A stretch of DNA of 64,000 nt from positions 90,449,840 to 90,513,839 of the forward strand of contig CM043971.1 in the NCBI GenBank assembly GCA_014529385.2, in the 5' to 3' direction. The notes beneath the pieces are model-generated. The model was not told the DNA's origin. It saw only the letters and a list, made by a program, of their open reading frames with translations, and made no database searches. Source of the DNA: Adiantum capillus-veneris. Its lineage: Eukaryota; Streptophyta; Polypodiopsida; Polypodiales; Pteridaceae. The translations under genes and the position numbers were made by a program. Below are positions 10,970-21,681 of the stretch, in pieces (position 1 is the stretch's first letter; every line of letters starts with the position of its first letter).

Positions 10970-11165
10970 CTCTCTCAATGTGTGTGCGTTTTTTTGGATC
11001 GTATGCATGTTTTCTCTCTCTTTTCCTCTCTCAATGTGTGCGTTTTTTGTTTATGCATGTTCTCTCTCTCTTTTCCTCTCTCAATGCGTGCGTTTTTTGT
11101 TCATGCATGCTCTCTCTCTCTCTTTTCCTCTCTCAATGTGTGTGTGCATTCTTTGTTTATGTATG
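10970..11165 (+). repeat. Short tandem repeat, about four units of 50-60 bp
   Basis: Units of the form CTCTCAATGTGTGCGTTTTT followed by a TGCATG-containing end and a CT-rich tail repeat four times with small changes. ORFs translated through this region are repeat artefacts. Confidence 0.8.
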
Positions 11166-11189
11166 TGTGTGTGCGTTTTTGTTTTTGTT

Positions 11190-11193
<4 letters not shown>

Positions 11194-11272
<79 letters not shown>
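11194..11272 (+). repeat. (CT)n microsatellite with flanking GT and GA tracts
   Basis: 79 bp of CT, followed by a (GT) run near 11283-11310, GA tracts near 11311-11335 and 11438-11462, and (GT)13 near 11400-11425. No gene. Confidence 0.95.
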
Positions 11273-11275
<3 letters not shown>

Positions 11276-11395
11276 AACACTATGTGTGTGTGTGTGTATG
11301 CGTGTGTGTGAGAGAGAGAGAGAGGGAGAGAGAAAGAGGGGAAGGGAACATGAGAATGAGGAGAGGGAAGGAGCATACCTGGCTCTCCTTCCTCT

Positions 11396-11426
<31 letters not shown>

Positions 11427-11549
11427 GAGAAGAAAAAGAGAGAGAGAGAGAGAGAGAGGGAGAGCGTTACCTGCTCCTTGCTTGAGGGCGCCGAAAAACT
11501 CAGATCTGAGATCTGAGTTTTTGGGCGCGCTCGGTTATTTTTTTAGCCC

Positions 11550-11652
11550 AGCCGGCGTCGCTATGAGCGTCGCAAATTTACAAAGAAAGTTGCGACGCTC
11601 ATAGCGACGCCGGGAAATTTTTTTTTGAGCGTCGCTGTGTTAGCGTCGCTAA
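11550..11652. repeat. CACTA right subterminal repeats
   Basis: Several copies of GCGTCGCTAT/GCGACGCTCA-type motifs in both orientations, the same motif family as at 6063-6275. They mark the right end of the transposon. Confidence 0.8.
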
Positions 11653-11661
11653 TATGAATAG

Positions 11662-11673
11662 CCTCTTGTAGTG
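11662..11673 (-). repeat. CACTA right terminal inverted repeat
   Basis: CCTCTTGTAGTG is the exact inverse of the left end. It is followed by the CAG target duplication at 11674-11676. Confidence 0.9.
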
Positions 11674-12846
11674 CAGCTTGCAATCGAAAGCAGAGACTTG
11701 ACAATCATGAGGACACCTTTGGGTTTGGTAAGGATGTGTACCTTGCCACCACAGGAAGCAACCAACTTGGTTGCACATATGATGAATGGGATGAATAAGG
11801 TCTTACGTGACTTTATTCTTCAAATCACAATGCCTTTCGTTGATGATTTTCTTATCAAAGGATGTGAAGAAAGTAAGAAAGATGAATCTTTGGATTTCAG
11901 GGGATGTCGCTGGTTTGTGGTAAATCACATAAATGATTGTGATAGAATTTTGTCTAGGTTGGAAGAAGTGAATCTTACATTTTCAGGGAAAAAGTCTATG
12001 TTTGGTGTCAATGAAGTGCTCATTGTGGGGCACATGTGCGGGCCATATGGTAGGAAACCTTGTCCAACAAAGGTAGATGCCATCCAAAGAATGAAAGAAA
12101 CATGCACTAGCATCACTGAGGTAAGAAGGTTTCTGGGAGCATGTGTCTTTTATGTTATTTGGATTCCACATTATGCGCATGTACCTTATCCTCTTTATCT
12201 ATTGCTTAGAAAGAATCAAGAAGAACATGTAAAAGCCATGAAAAAACTAAAGGAGTTGCTCCAGTCAGCACCAACTTTGAGAAAGGTAGACTATGAGTGT
12301 CAAAGGCCAGTAATTGTGACAGTAGACACCAGTCCTACAGGGATTGGATCGGCAATAGGGCAAGATAACGAAGAAGGACACATGTATGTGGTGAGATTTG
12401 CAGCAAAGGTACTAAGTGCTCGCCAAAGAAACTATCCACAGATAAAGAGAGAGTTATGGGGTATGGTTACAACCTTGAAAAATGGGAAAGAGTACCTAAT
12501 TGGTGCATGTGTGGTTGTAGAAACAGATGTTCTACCACTTCTTGGGATAATTACAAGCTGCTCAACGCCAGACATTGCTATGTTGCAGTGGATTGCCTAC
12601 ATTAAGTCCTTAAACCCTGAGTTTAAGAAAATTGTAGGTATAGACAATATAGTGGCAGATATGCTACCAAGGGCAAGGTATGCAGATGAGTCACAGATGA
12701 TTGATAAGGGAGATGATGTGGGCACAATGTTCTATTCCATCTCTCATGTCAAAGGTAACAATGTCTGCATGACTAATCCACTTGAATTATTCATGAAAGA
12801 TCTTTATGAAGGTGATTGGCTTCTTATTGGAATCTACTTTGTACTC
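11674..12846 (+). pseudogene. Gypsy-1 reverse transcriptase C-terminal part and RNase H
   Basis: This resumes the domain broken at 6000. Motifs are LAIESRDL, MRTPLGLVRMCTLP, the catalytic box PFVDDFLIKG (both aspartates kept), and a thumb region with EVRRFLGACVFY. RNase H follows with VTVDTSPTGIGSAIG and NYPQIKRELWGM. The frame is open to 12849, making this the best preserved part of Gypsy-1 pol. The TCTTTGGATTTCAGGGGATG section near 11890 looks slightly out of register with relatives. Confidence 0.85.
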
Positions 12847-12854
12847 TAACAAAA

Positions 12855-14112
12855 CAGGATGATTGGTCTGAACATGAATTCAAGAGGATACGCAGTAAAG
12901 CATATGGTTAGTTTTTGAGGGATGGTTACTTGTGGAAACATCCTAAACAAAAGGATACTACACCACAAAGGGTTATATGTAAAAAAGATATTCAAGTAAA
13001 GCTCATGCAAGAGTTTCATGAGAGTATATGGGCTAGACACAATGGTGTGTGGGAAACCTTCTCCAAGTTGAAAGAAAAATACGGGTGGAACGGTATGTAT
13101 AAAGATGTATATCAATTTGTAGAGTCATGTATAACTTGTCAAATGTATTCAAATGTCCAACATCGTGATGGATTGCACCCTACATATCCACTAGCCATGC
13201 ACTATAAATGGGTTGTGGATCTAGTCACAATGCCTTTAGAACTCTAGCAGATGAGGTACTTGGTTCTTGCACGAGAGGATCGAATTAACCAGGTTGAAGA
13301 AAGAGCATTAAGAGCTAAAACCACAGAAGCTGTGTGCAAATTCCTTCTTGATGAGGTGATTTTTCGTTAAGGTTGTGTGCGAAATATCACTGTAGAGAGA
13401 GGTGAACTGGATGCCGAGGAAGCAAGGGAGTTCTTTTCCAGATTAGAAATCAAGCTTTCTCTTACTATAGCTTACAAACCTAAAGGCAATGGAAAAAGTG
13501 AAAGAGGGCATCCTCCTATCATCAAAGCTTTGGCCAAGTCTTGTGAAGGAAGAGTTGGTGAGTGGCCAAAACTGTTACCATATGCTTTATAGGCTGATTG
13601 TACAACACATAGCTCAGTAACTGGCTACATGCCTACGGAGCTAATGTATGGTCAAAAGCTAGTGATGCCGATTAAAGATACAATTCCCACATGGAATGTA
13701 CTACCTTGGCAAGAGGGGCTTAGCAAGGAAGATCTCCTTGCATTGCGCATAAGGAAACTAGAGAGAAGACCTGAAGACATTGGGGCTGCAAAAGAATGAC
13801 TAAAAAATGCAAGGTTGAAAAAAAAGGACAACTTTGATAAGGGACATTGGCTTAGGAGCAAAGCAATTAACAAAGGTGACTGTGTTTTAGTGTAGATAGT
13901 AGCCTTGATAACTAGCACACAGTCATGCGTAAGTTCTCAAAAAGTTGGTTTGGACCATATGTTGTAAAACATGTGCATGAAAAAGCTACTTACAGCTTGT
14001 CTGAACTAGATGGTACAGAAGTAAAGATTCCCATTGCAGGAACAAGGATCAAAATGTTGAAGAGAAGAGGAGACAATACATACCGGAGGATGTACAGGTT
14101 TAGAGGGGGTGG
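12855..14112 (+). pseudogene. Gypsy-1 integrase (several stops)
   Basis: The N-terminal HHCC zinc region is readable at 12915-13247 (MQEFHESIWARHNG, then CITCQ). The core follows: VVDLVTMP with the first aspartate, TVERGELDAEEAREFF, and NGKSERGHPPIIKAL with the catalytic glutamate. Stops occur at about 13245, 13368, 13590, 13797 and 13893. The C-terminal segment (FSKSWFGPYVVKHVHEKATY) is open from 13925 and ends next to the 3' LTR. The enzyme would insert the cDNA into the genome; this copy cannot be made. Confidence 0.8.
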
Positions 14113-14113
14113 A
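14101..14113 (+). promoter_or_regulatory. Gypsy-1 polypurine tract
   Basis: TAGAGGGGGTGGA lies directly before the 3' LTR start TGCCATGC. This is the plus-strand DNA priming site. Confidence 0.75.
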
Positions 14114-15158
14114 TGCCATGCTGTTACACGTACATAGTGGGAACGCATGCTACAAGATCTATCTTGCCACTTTTTAGATACATAATTATATTTCCAATAA
14201 TGTACATATGCATATTTAAGTATAATAATAAGATTTCTATCTCATCCTATTATTTATCTCAAGGATAACATATTCTTACTTTACCGTCAAAAAGTACTAT
14301 GGAAAAAGCGTCAATAGCTCCGCCTCTTTAAATTGGGGCAAGATGCATTGATTCTTTATTTCTACTATGTCATTATCATCTTACACCCTAGCTAGATCCT
14401 ATATCTAGAGTAAATTTCAATATATATATATTCTGTATTTCTTCTAAATAGCTACTAGGAAGGAATCAAATGCTAGTGGGACGCTAGCTTCCATGATTCT
14501 CAAAGATAGCCCTATTTTAATGCATTTTTTTCAAGCATGATTACAAAAATTTGTCAACGAGCAATGTCATGCTTTCATATGGAATGAGGTGTCTATTGGA
14601 ATCAAATAAAAGTCTAGACTAAGAGGACCACAAGAAGACTTTTGATGTCAAAATTGTACCCTATTTTGATGAATTTTTTACACAAGGTTCCAATCTGAAT
14701 TAAAAAACGTATATAAAATACGAGTCGTAGTTAATGACCTACATTTTCCGCCCATATTTTACTTTTTTATTTGGAGCCACGGTAGAGAAGATATGATCAA
14801 AATACTGGACCCTAGTCTGCCCACATCATGCAGGGACAACTCATTTCCAACTTTTCCAGTTTCTGTTCACACTGGCTCTTCTCTTCTTGTGTAAACCCTT
14901 GGGGGCTCCCTTCACCTATAAAAGGGGACCTCTTCTTCCTTGAAATTCATTCAAGCCATTGATGAGAGGAGTTCATGAGGGAGTCAGAGTAGTAATGCCT
15001 AATTGTACTTAGCCATTAACATAAGACTAAGCCTACACTTTCTCCTAGCGGAACTTGGTGAATCAATCAACGTTGAATTCTTCCCTCTTGTTCTCTCTCC
15101 ATCAAAAAATGGTGTCGGAGGGTTTGTCAAGTAAGATTTGTTCTATGTTAAACACCCT
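14114..15158 (+). repeat. Gypsy-1 3' LTR (probably truncated)
   Basis: Matches 689-1765 with scattered substitutions, an extra AT-rich stretch near 14395-14435 and a missing segment of about 50 bp near 15053. A TATA box is at 14916-14924. Similarity stops at about 15158 without a CA end, so the LTR is likely cut off there. Confidence 0.8.
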
Positions 15159-16370
15159 TCTTGGAAACATGGAAGCTATTGCAACATCCTATAATGTCGC
15201 ATGTGCTACACTTGTTCCTTGAAGCACCCATCAATTGCATGTTTCACATTGCATGATTTTGTTTGACGTATTTTTCAGATGCATAAAGAGTGTTCCATAA
15301 TTGACACATGCATTAGACACTCTAACTCTCTTTCTCCCAAGCACTCTCTTTGCATGAACAAGTACTTCAAGTCCAACCGCTCAACTCCCATAAAAGCGTA
15401 AACCAAAGACACTTTTTTTCCATTGGGTTTTTTTCCTTTGGTCATCTCATCTAGGTTTTAGACCCTATTCTAGAAACACTCATCACTATCCTCTTGTATA
15501 TATTAATAACACATTAACAATAAAAAATGGCTACCATATCATTTGTCAAAGAATCAAAGCATCAATTGCAACTCTCAACTATGCTTGTTAAGAGCAACGC
15601 TTATCTTCACAATCAACAAAAATGCTGTATTAAAAAATGGCAGATTGAAGAACGAGATACAAGAACAACAAACAAGCATTAACAAATTTAGTATGAGAGC
15701 TATCTACGACAATCATAAGGAGATCACACAGTGCTTTGAAGTTGGTGCAATATTACAAACTCCCTTGGGGGGTGCATCTTTAATAAATTATTCATATAAT
15801 GTGCGTTCAAAGGGTATTTAAAAAACCCCTTTACTTACATGCTTAAGCCCCTTTTCTTCCAAAACTTACGGTTTTTTCTTTAAAATCAGTTAAAAAACCC
15901 CTTTTGTTGATATAATCTTGTTAGAATTTTAAAAATTTGACAATTAAAAGACCTATTCATTTGAACTCACATGGTAACTTACATGTCTAAGAGGTGAACC
16001 CCTTGAGAAAATGCCTGACCTTGCAATGGAACTCGAGGGAAAATCCATCATCAAGTTCACAATCCAAAGAAGCTGAGTTCCCACAACGGAAAGCACATCC
16101 AAAGAAGATGAGTTCCCACAATGGCAAGCACATCAAAAGAGATATTCATGGCCAACAATGGAAACAAAGAAGAGAATGCACAACAAGATGAAAAGTTTCC
16201 TTGATAATAAAAGTTCAACTCATATTATATTAAGAACAACACATCAGATATAAATCACTCAAGGAAGGGGGGAGCATTCTGAACGACAAAGCACTTTCAA
16301 AGCTAAAGACCAACCTTAAAGACAATCCGAACAACAAGCTTTGGTTGTGTCAAGGGGCGACACAATCTAG
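15159..16370. other. Unassigned region between LTRs
   Basis: No confident gene. A short frame starts at ATG 15527 after a TATATA-like run, and ends after about 52 codons (MATISFVKESKHQLQ). A 92-codon frame lies at 15543-15821; both lack known motifs. A repeated phrase around GAGTTCCCACAA(C/T)GG occurs twice near 16075 and 16110. Its 3' edge is a purine-rich tract before an LTR-like start, so it may be the decayed interior of a non-autonomous LTR element. Confidence 0.4.
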
Positions 16371-16382
16371 GAAGGAGGGAAT
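16371..16382 (+). promoter_or_regulatory. Polypurine tract
   Basis: GGAAGGAGGGAA directly precedes TGTTGGCG, the start of an LTR-like block. This is the usual arrangement at a 3' LTR. Confidence 0.5.
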
Positions 16383-16880
16383 GTTGGCGTATTTAGGAAA
16401 CACGTGCCCACCTAGCCGGACACCACATTTTCAATGAATTTGTACTATGCTACTTTTTGGAGCTAGTGTAGCTACACTGTGCATAAATCCTAATTCTAAA
16501 GTAACTGGCCAATTCCTTGAGTTGTAATTTTGCCATGATATCTGTAAAGACCAATGTGAGCCGGCCACCAGCCACCAGCCATGGACACTAGCCATTTAGA
16601 AAGCCCTAGATATAAAGTTCAATAACTTACTGTGAAAGGAGTCTTATCTTTTGGAAGAAAAAAGAGCTTTGTTGTATGTCAATCAAGCAACCAAGCGTCT
16701 CTATCTTGTAATCAACATATCTTGAGATTGGTAATCAAATTTCAAATTCGAACTTGCATTATGATCCTCTTTTCACACACTCTCACTCAAGTGTAAGCAT
16801 TGCAACTTCCATTGTGGTTCGTGAGACTATGCGTCTACGAGTCTAATCTTCATATTGAGTGCTAAAACCACTATTTTTTG
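16383..16880 (+). repeat. LTR-like block (3' LTR without partner)
   Basis: Starts TGTTGGCGTATTTAGG after a polypurine tract and has a TATA-like box (GATATAAAG, near 16610). No second copy is visible in the window. The right end is set where Gypsy-2 integrase sequence begins and could be off by 40 bp. It does not match the Gypsy-2 LTR at 31747-32679. Confidence 0.45.
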
Positions 16881-16912
16881 TTTTTTTGACCGTGGGAGAG
16901 TGTTATTAGACC

Positions 16913-17754
16913 TTAAGATGATTTGTTTGGACTGTTTTGCTTCAAAGTATAAACAAGTACATAATCACCTATTTTGAACTCTTTAGTGCGCACATGTTTG
17001 TCAAAAAACTCTTTTTGTCTTCTCTTTTAGCATAGATTGAAGCTACAGCTCTCAAGTGGAGTTTATCTAGCTTTTCAAGATCATCTATTCATGAAGAGAG
17101 TTCATGCGGTGTCCATCCTAAGCGTTTTGCTACTCGTAGAGTTGGAATTAAAAACTCTATGGGTAGTATAGCATCTAGGCCAAACACCATGTTGTACGGT
17201 GTTGTTCCTATCGATGTTTTGTAAGCTACCTTGTATGCCCATAGTGTTGAGTGTAGATGCTGATCCCAATCTGTTCGTGACTCTAACACTATTTTAGTGA
17301 GAACCGTACATAGTGTTTTATTTGTGGCCTCAGCTTGTCCATTTGCCTGTGGATGGTATGGAGCAGATTTCCTATGTATGACCATGAATTCCTCTAGAAG
17401 ATATTCAATGACTTCATTAAGAAAATGTGTCCCACGGTCACTGACAATTTCTATAGGTAACCCGTATCGTACAAAAACATTCTCATACAAAAATTGTGCA
17501 GTAGTGCGTGCATCTGCTTTTTGCGTTGCCTTGGCTTCCGTCCATTTTGTGAGATAGTCCGTAGCCACAATGATATATTGGGTATGGGTGCGATATGGAG
17601 GGGGTGAGATAGGTCCCACAAAATCAATGCCCCATTTTGCAAATGCTCTTGCTCCCATCATTGGCCGTAGTGGCATCTCATCTCTCTTTATCGGCACCTT
17701 GGTGCGCTGACATGCGTCACAACGCTTTATAAACTCTTCAGCATCCATGTGCAA
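16913..17754 (-). pseudogene. Gypsy-2 integrase core and C-terminal domain
   Basis: Minus strand from 17754: FIKRCDACQ closes the HHCC zinc site. The core has KWGIDFVGPISPP (first D), EIVSDRGTHF (second D) and GQAEATNKTL (catalytic E), so the D,D,E set is kept. The frame ends at 17089 with a stop, then continues in frame to 16913 with FKIGDYVLVYTLK. The expected C-terminal end is missing at the junction with the LTR-like block. Confidence 0.85.
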
Positions 17755-18325
17755 TGTAGGCCACCATGTACCTACGGGTTAAGACTATTTTTGTCGTCTT
17801 ATCGCTCGAAAAATGGCCTCCACTTATTCCGCTATGTGCATGTTCTAGAATCAGCAGGTATTCACTTTCACTTGCACAGATTCTAAGTTGATTGTCCTTT
17901 CCTCGCTTATAGAGTTGGTTCCCTATTAACTGAAAGTCACGGGCCTCTAGCTCTATAGCTTTTTTCCGTGCTCTTGTTATATTCTCAGGAAATGTCCTGG
18001 TGGTTAAGAAATCAATGATGTATTGACTCCATGCAGGTGCAATGTTTACCTGAAACAATGTCGCGTGATCCACTGGCTGTTTGGCACTACATATAGTACA
18101 ATTGGTAACATAAGAATTTGTGTCCGCATACATAGTTGGCTAATAAACCCCTAACTGTTTCAGTCTCTGGTATGTTTTCACTGTTGAACAATAAAATGCA
18201 CAATCCTGGACATGTGCTTCTTTAAGGTAGCACTCGAATTCTTTCGGATTTATACATAATCGTAGGATTTGGTCCGATCCTAGATGATACAGTCGTCCTG
18301 CTATCAACTGGAAGTTTTTTGGTTC
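17738..18325 (-). pseudogene. Gypsy-2 tandem integrase zinc-binding modules
   Basis: Two related modules follow each other. Module 1 (about 18313-18080) reads FQLIAGRLYHLGSDQILRLC, KEAHVQDCAFYC, LKQLGVY, a stop, PTMYADTNSYVTNC and ends CTIC; one zinc histidine is lost. A linker (WSQYIIDFLTTRTFPENITR) leads to module 2 (about 17930-17710), FQLIGNQLYKRGKDNQLRIC, LEHAHSGISGGHFSSDKTT, which continues into CDAC of the core entry. Each resembles an H2C2 integrase domain. The first may have replaced the second RNase H that sits at this place in Gypsy-3. Confidence 0.7.
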
Positions 18326-18970
18326 TCAAATTGTTTGTTGTTCTTGAGACCATATGGGTACCATTTCAACATTGAAAAGATAAGCATATGGTATGTCATC
18401 ATCTACTCCTTCAGGAGCTTCCCCGTTGTGTATCCTTGAAAGATGATCCGCTCGTAGATGAGTTTTACCCTTTTTGACCACAACTGTGAAATCAAACTCT
18501 AGCAATATAATAAACCAGTGTACAGTTCTCCATGTATTGCATCGTTTATTTACCAGATACAAAAGAGCTTGATGATTTGTGAAGAACACAAATTTGTTTG
18601 CGAGCAAATAATGCCGAAATTTCTTTACAGCATAAATCATTCCTAACCCTTCTCGTTCAGTGGTTGTGTAGTTTTTTTCCGCACTGTTTAACTGTCGGCT
18701 TGCATAAAACACTGAAAAATTCATTGTTCCGTCTCCAGGTTAAGCTAGAATACTCCCGATTACATATGCAGAAGCATCAATGTGAGCATGGAATATCTTT
18801 CCCCAATCTGGTGCCTTCAGTACAGGTGTTGATATAAGGTTTTTCTTCAGCTTTTGGAATGAAGTTTCACACTCCTCGGTCCAATCGAAATTGACTAGAA
18901 AACGATACAGAGATTGTGCAATGACTGCATACATGTATGTGTATCTTCGATAATATCCGCAGTGTCCCAT
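18326..18970 (-). pseudogene. Gypsy-2 RNase H
   Basis: The frame open at 18970-18740 covers the RT connection and start of RNase H (DWTEECETSFQKLKKNL, HAHIDASAYVIGSILA with the first aspartate). It resumes at 18724 with VFYASRQLNSAEKNYTTTE (catalytic glutamate) and ends KTHLRADHLSRI. A stop at about 18738 separates the two. FFTNHQALLYL has asparagine where aspartate is usual (TDHQAL), which should hurt catalysis. Confidence 0.8.
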
Positions 18971-19036
18971 GAGGATTGCACTTGTTTCGCATTAGTAGGC
19001 CTGGGTAGGTCTACAATGACTTTGACTTTGTCTAGG

Positions 19037-20089
19037 TCAGTGGGTTATGCCATTTCTTGAGACAATGTGTCCTAAGATGCGGCCTTGCTTAACCATAAAG
19101 ATACACTTTTCCGGGTTAAGGCAGATTCGATATGTCCTACATTTTTCAAAGACCTTTTGCAAATGGTCAATATGTTCCTCTCGTAGAAGAGAGTGTACAC
19201 AAAGATTATCCATGTATATTTCTAAGAATATTCTCAGGTATTCTTTGAACTCGTGCGTCATTAACCTTTGGAAGGTAGCTGGGGCATTAGTTAAGCCAAA
19301 CGACATAACTTGATACGCATAAATTTCCCATTCTGTGGCAAACGTTGTTTTGTGTTGATCCTCCCTTGCTATTGCCAGTTGATTATATCCTGAAAACCCA
19401 TCCAGAAAGGAATAAGCCCATTTTCTAGCCACCCGCTCAAGTACATGTTCTGTGATTGGCAAGGGATAATTATCCCCTATGGTGGCTGCATTTACCTTTT
19501 TGAGGTTTACACACACTCTCAGTTTTCCGTTCTTTTTGGGAACTACCACAATGGGTGACACCCAATCTGTATGTTCAATCTCATAGATGAATTCAACTTC
19601 CATCAGCTTATCAATCTCTTCTTTGATTCGTTTAGCAAATGTGTCATTATAAGTATAAGGACGTTGTTTGCTAGGTTTTGCATCCGATTTCAAAGGAATT
19701 GTATGTTGGCATATCAATAGATCCACTCCTTTGAGGTCTTTATAGGACCATGCAAACACATCTTTATACTTCTTGAGAAGTTGTGTTAGCCGTTCTTCTT
19801 CTTCAGGCTCTAAATCGTTTGCTATATAGACAGGATGAGGCTTTTCACCTGGTTCTGCAAGGTCTATCCTTTTTGCATTTTCTGGCCCATCATAAGATTC
19901 TTGGTTGGTTCTTTCGCTGACTGGTGGTGTCATGATGATTTTTCTGTCCTGGATGGTAAATTTCCGATAGTGTGATGGTACATTCATGTTTCCCTTTTCT
20001 GACTCCCCTTTACCATCACTATCTTCTTCAGTAGTCCATATCTCACGTAAAGACCATTTCAGTTCTTGGTATGTCTGTTTACGCTCCAA
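19037..20089 (-). pseudogene. Gypsy-2 reverse transcriptase
   Basis: A 350-codon frame with the full RT fold: HTDWVSPIVVVPKKNGKLRV, the FLDGFSGYNQ palm aspartate, MSFGLTNAPATFQRLM, and LEIYMDNLCVHS. The catalytic box is YMDN rather than YxDD, so the second aspartate is missing. The frame has no stop but fails to join RNase H, because coding breaks between 18970 and 19037 (GLRPTNAKQVQSSWDTAD-like register shifts). The product would copy element RNA in cytoplasmic particles. Confidence 0.85.
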
Positions 20090-20687
20090 TTTGGTCCACT
20101 CTTGGTCTTTTGTTGTTTCTTTTTTTTATTTTTGAGATTTTTGTGATTTTGTTTCTGTTTTAGCTTTTCGTTCCTGTTTTATTTCCTCTCGCGTTCTTTC
20201 CCTTCGATCTTTTGAGAATCTTCCTGATATTTGATCTTTTACACAATCCTCTGCTTTTACAAGCATCAAATAGTGAGTTTTATCTTTTATCCTGGGCATC
20301 AGGTTCTCTCTCGCTTAATTTCCTGCTCGTTTACTCCTATAGCGTTCCTGGCGTCTAGGGTGTTGATTAGCAAAATTATAAAACTTAATATTCTTGGGTT
20401 CCCTTCCACGCTCGCTTGAGGTGTCTGAACACTCATTATTGGCGTCATCATTTACTTCCCGATGTTCAGAGGAGTTATAAAACTTTTATTGTCCCGGTGG
20501 TTCTATCGTCTCATCTTCTCCTGGTATAATCTTTACCATGTAGTAGGGTAGCACATCATAGCCATCTTTATCGCAAAATTTTGTTGTTGGACTATCTGTA
20601 ATGGTACAGACATCCAATGTTTCTAATATGTGTTCCCATTCTAGAGGTATGCCTTCAGGGAAAGGTTCCGGAATATACTATTTGTCC
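20090..20687 (-). pseudogene. Gypsy-2 protease-RT spacer
   Basis: Minus-strand sequence between protease and RT with stops in all frames. A readable piece is DKDGYDVLPYYMVKIIPGED near 20590-20515, then a basic, asparagine-rich part. No catalytic motif. Confidence 0.4.
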
Positions 20688-20957
20688 TCAATTGATCTTT
20701 CTAAGACGCATTCCTCTCTTCTTAAGCTTCCACAATGTGAAGCTCTGCACATCCATAGCTCTTTTTGTTGCCCTAACCATGCTGGGAGTTCCGATCCTGC
20801 TACTGTAGCTGAATACAAACTCTTCCACGGGTGTTTGGTTCACATCTTTGTAACTATGGTCTTTCAGGTCTATTTTAGTTGTTGTCTCTCCATGTCTGAG
20901 GTATATGTGGTCGTAACCCCAATCTTGGACCATCTTCAATTGTCGCATGAATGGTCT
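20688..20957 (-). pseudogene. Gypsy-2 protease, C-terminal part
   Basis: Downstream half of the protease split by the 4.8-kb insertion. It reads TRPFMRQLKMVQDWGYDHIY, the conserved end of the retropepsin domain. The other half ends at 25775 with YEIILGRP. The frame runs from the insertion edge to a stop at 20688; codons above 20957 belong to the inserted element. Confidence 0.75.
20953..20957 (+). repeat. 5-bp target duplication, left copy
   Basis: GGTCT here and at 25770-25774 flank the inserted LTR element exactly. Confidence 0.9.
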
Positions 20958-21352
20958 TGTTAGTGCCTGATTTATCAGAGCTTTCAGGGCAGTCATGCTA
21001 TTACTTTTTGAACTGTAACTAAAACCTTTATCTTTGAACCTTAGGGATAAGTGAACATGGGTATTTTATATTTTGGGGAAGTTAGTTGTGTGTCTTGTGA
21101 ATTCTCAGGACGAGAAGCAGTTATGTCTATGCCTGTTGATGCAATTGGCTCTCTCCTGCATTAGTTTTGTGTTTTCTGCTGTATTACTGAATAATGATGA
21201 TGAATGGCACACTATTTTCCCTCTATCTATGATGTTATGTACCTGTTTCCTTTACAGTATGGTGTTTGAAGTATGCAGTTTCCTGCTTCCTATTTGATAT
21301 GAATTGTATGTTTACTGCATTGGTTATTTGTTATGTCAATGTGTGCCTAACA
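20958..21352 (+). repeat. 5' LTR of the 4.8-kb element
   Basis: TGTTAGTGCC to GTGCCTAACA, 395 bp, matched without gaps by 25375-25769. A TATA-like GTATTTTATATTTTGG lies near 21060. ORFs inside both LTR copies are the same sequence and I do not count them as genes. Confidence 0.92.
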
Positions 21353-21372
21353 TTTGGCGATCCTGCAATTGG
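21353..21372 (+). promoter_or_regulatory. Primer-binding-site candidate
   Basis: Right after the LTR end comes TTTGGCGATCCTGCAATTGG. It begins with TGG at the correct place for a tRNA primer site. I cannot assign the tRNA with confidence. Confidence 0.55.
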
Positions 21373-21408
21373 TTCGAATTTCGCCTAAAACCATATGGGT
21401 GCTAAGGA

Positions 21409-21681
21409 ATGAATCACAGCGGCGACCTGTTCCTTGATAGTGACCATTTGCGGGATTTTGCGAACTGGAAAACATCGGGGGAAGAGTCTGAGGAGTATGC
21501 ATCACAATTCTTGAAAGAATTCTACCCACAACTGCCCAGCGAAGTCAGAATTCTCATTCTCGAAAAGGTAGTTACAAAACTATTACCCTTTGGAGCCTGT
21601 AATTTACCTTCAAACTACAATGTGCATAATCAAAGAATGCTAGTACAGTATTCTAGACAAGGGAGAAGCAGCAATGCATGA
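21409..21681 (+). CDS. Small ORF 1 of the 4.8-kb element (gag-like N-terminus?)
   Basis: 90 codons starting MNHSGDLFLDSDHLRDF, 56 bp after the 5' LTR. It has a helical, leucine-rich middle (PSEVRILILEKVVTKLLPFG). No known domain is recognised. Position suggests the N-terminal part of a Gag-like protein. Its stop overlaps the next ATG (21678) by four bases, so a frameshift or reinitiation could link them. Confidence 0.45.
   Translation: MNHSGDLFLDSDHLRDFANWKTSGEESEEYASQFLKEFYPQLPSEVRILILEKVVTKLLPFGACNLPSNYNVHNQRMLVQYSRQGRSSNA

Noticed and set aside
10978-11604. Long overlapping ORFs of 109-208 codons on the plus strand
   Set aside because: They translate CT, GT and GA microsatellites; the same repeat is open in all frames.
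21073-21297. 74-codon ORF, repeated at 25490-25714
   Set aside because: It is the same LTR read twice; no coding signature, and it lies in regulatory DNA.
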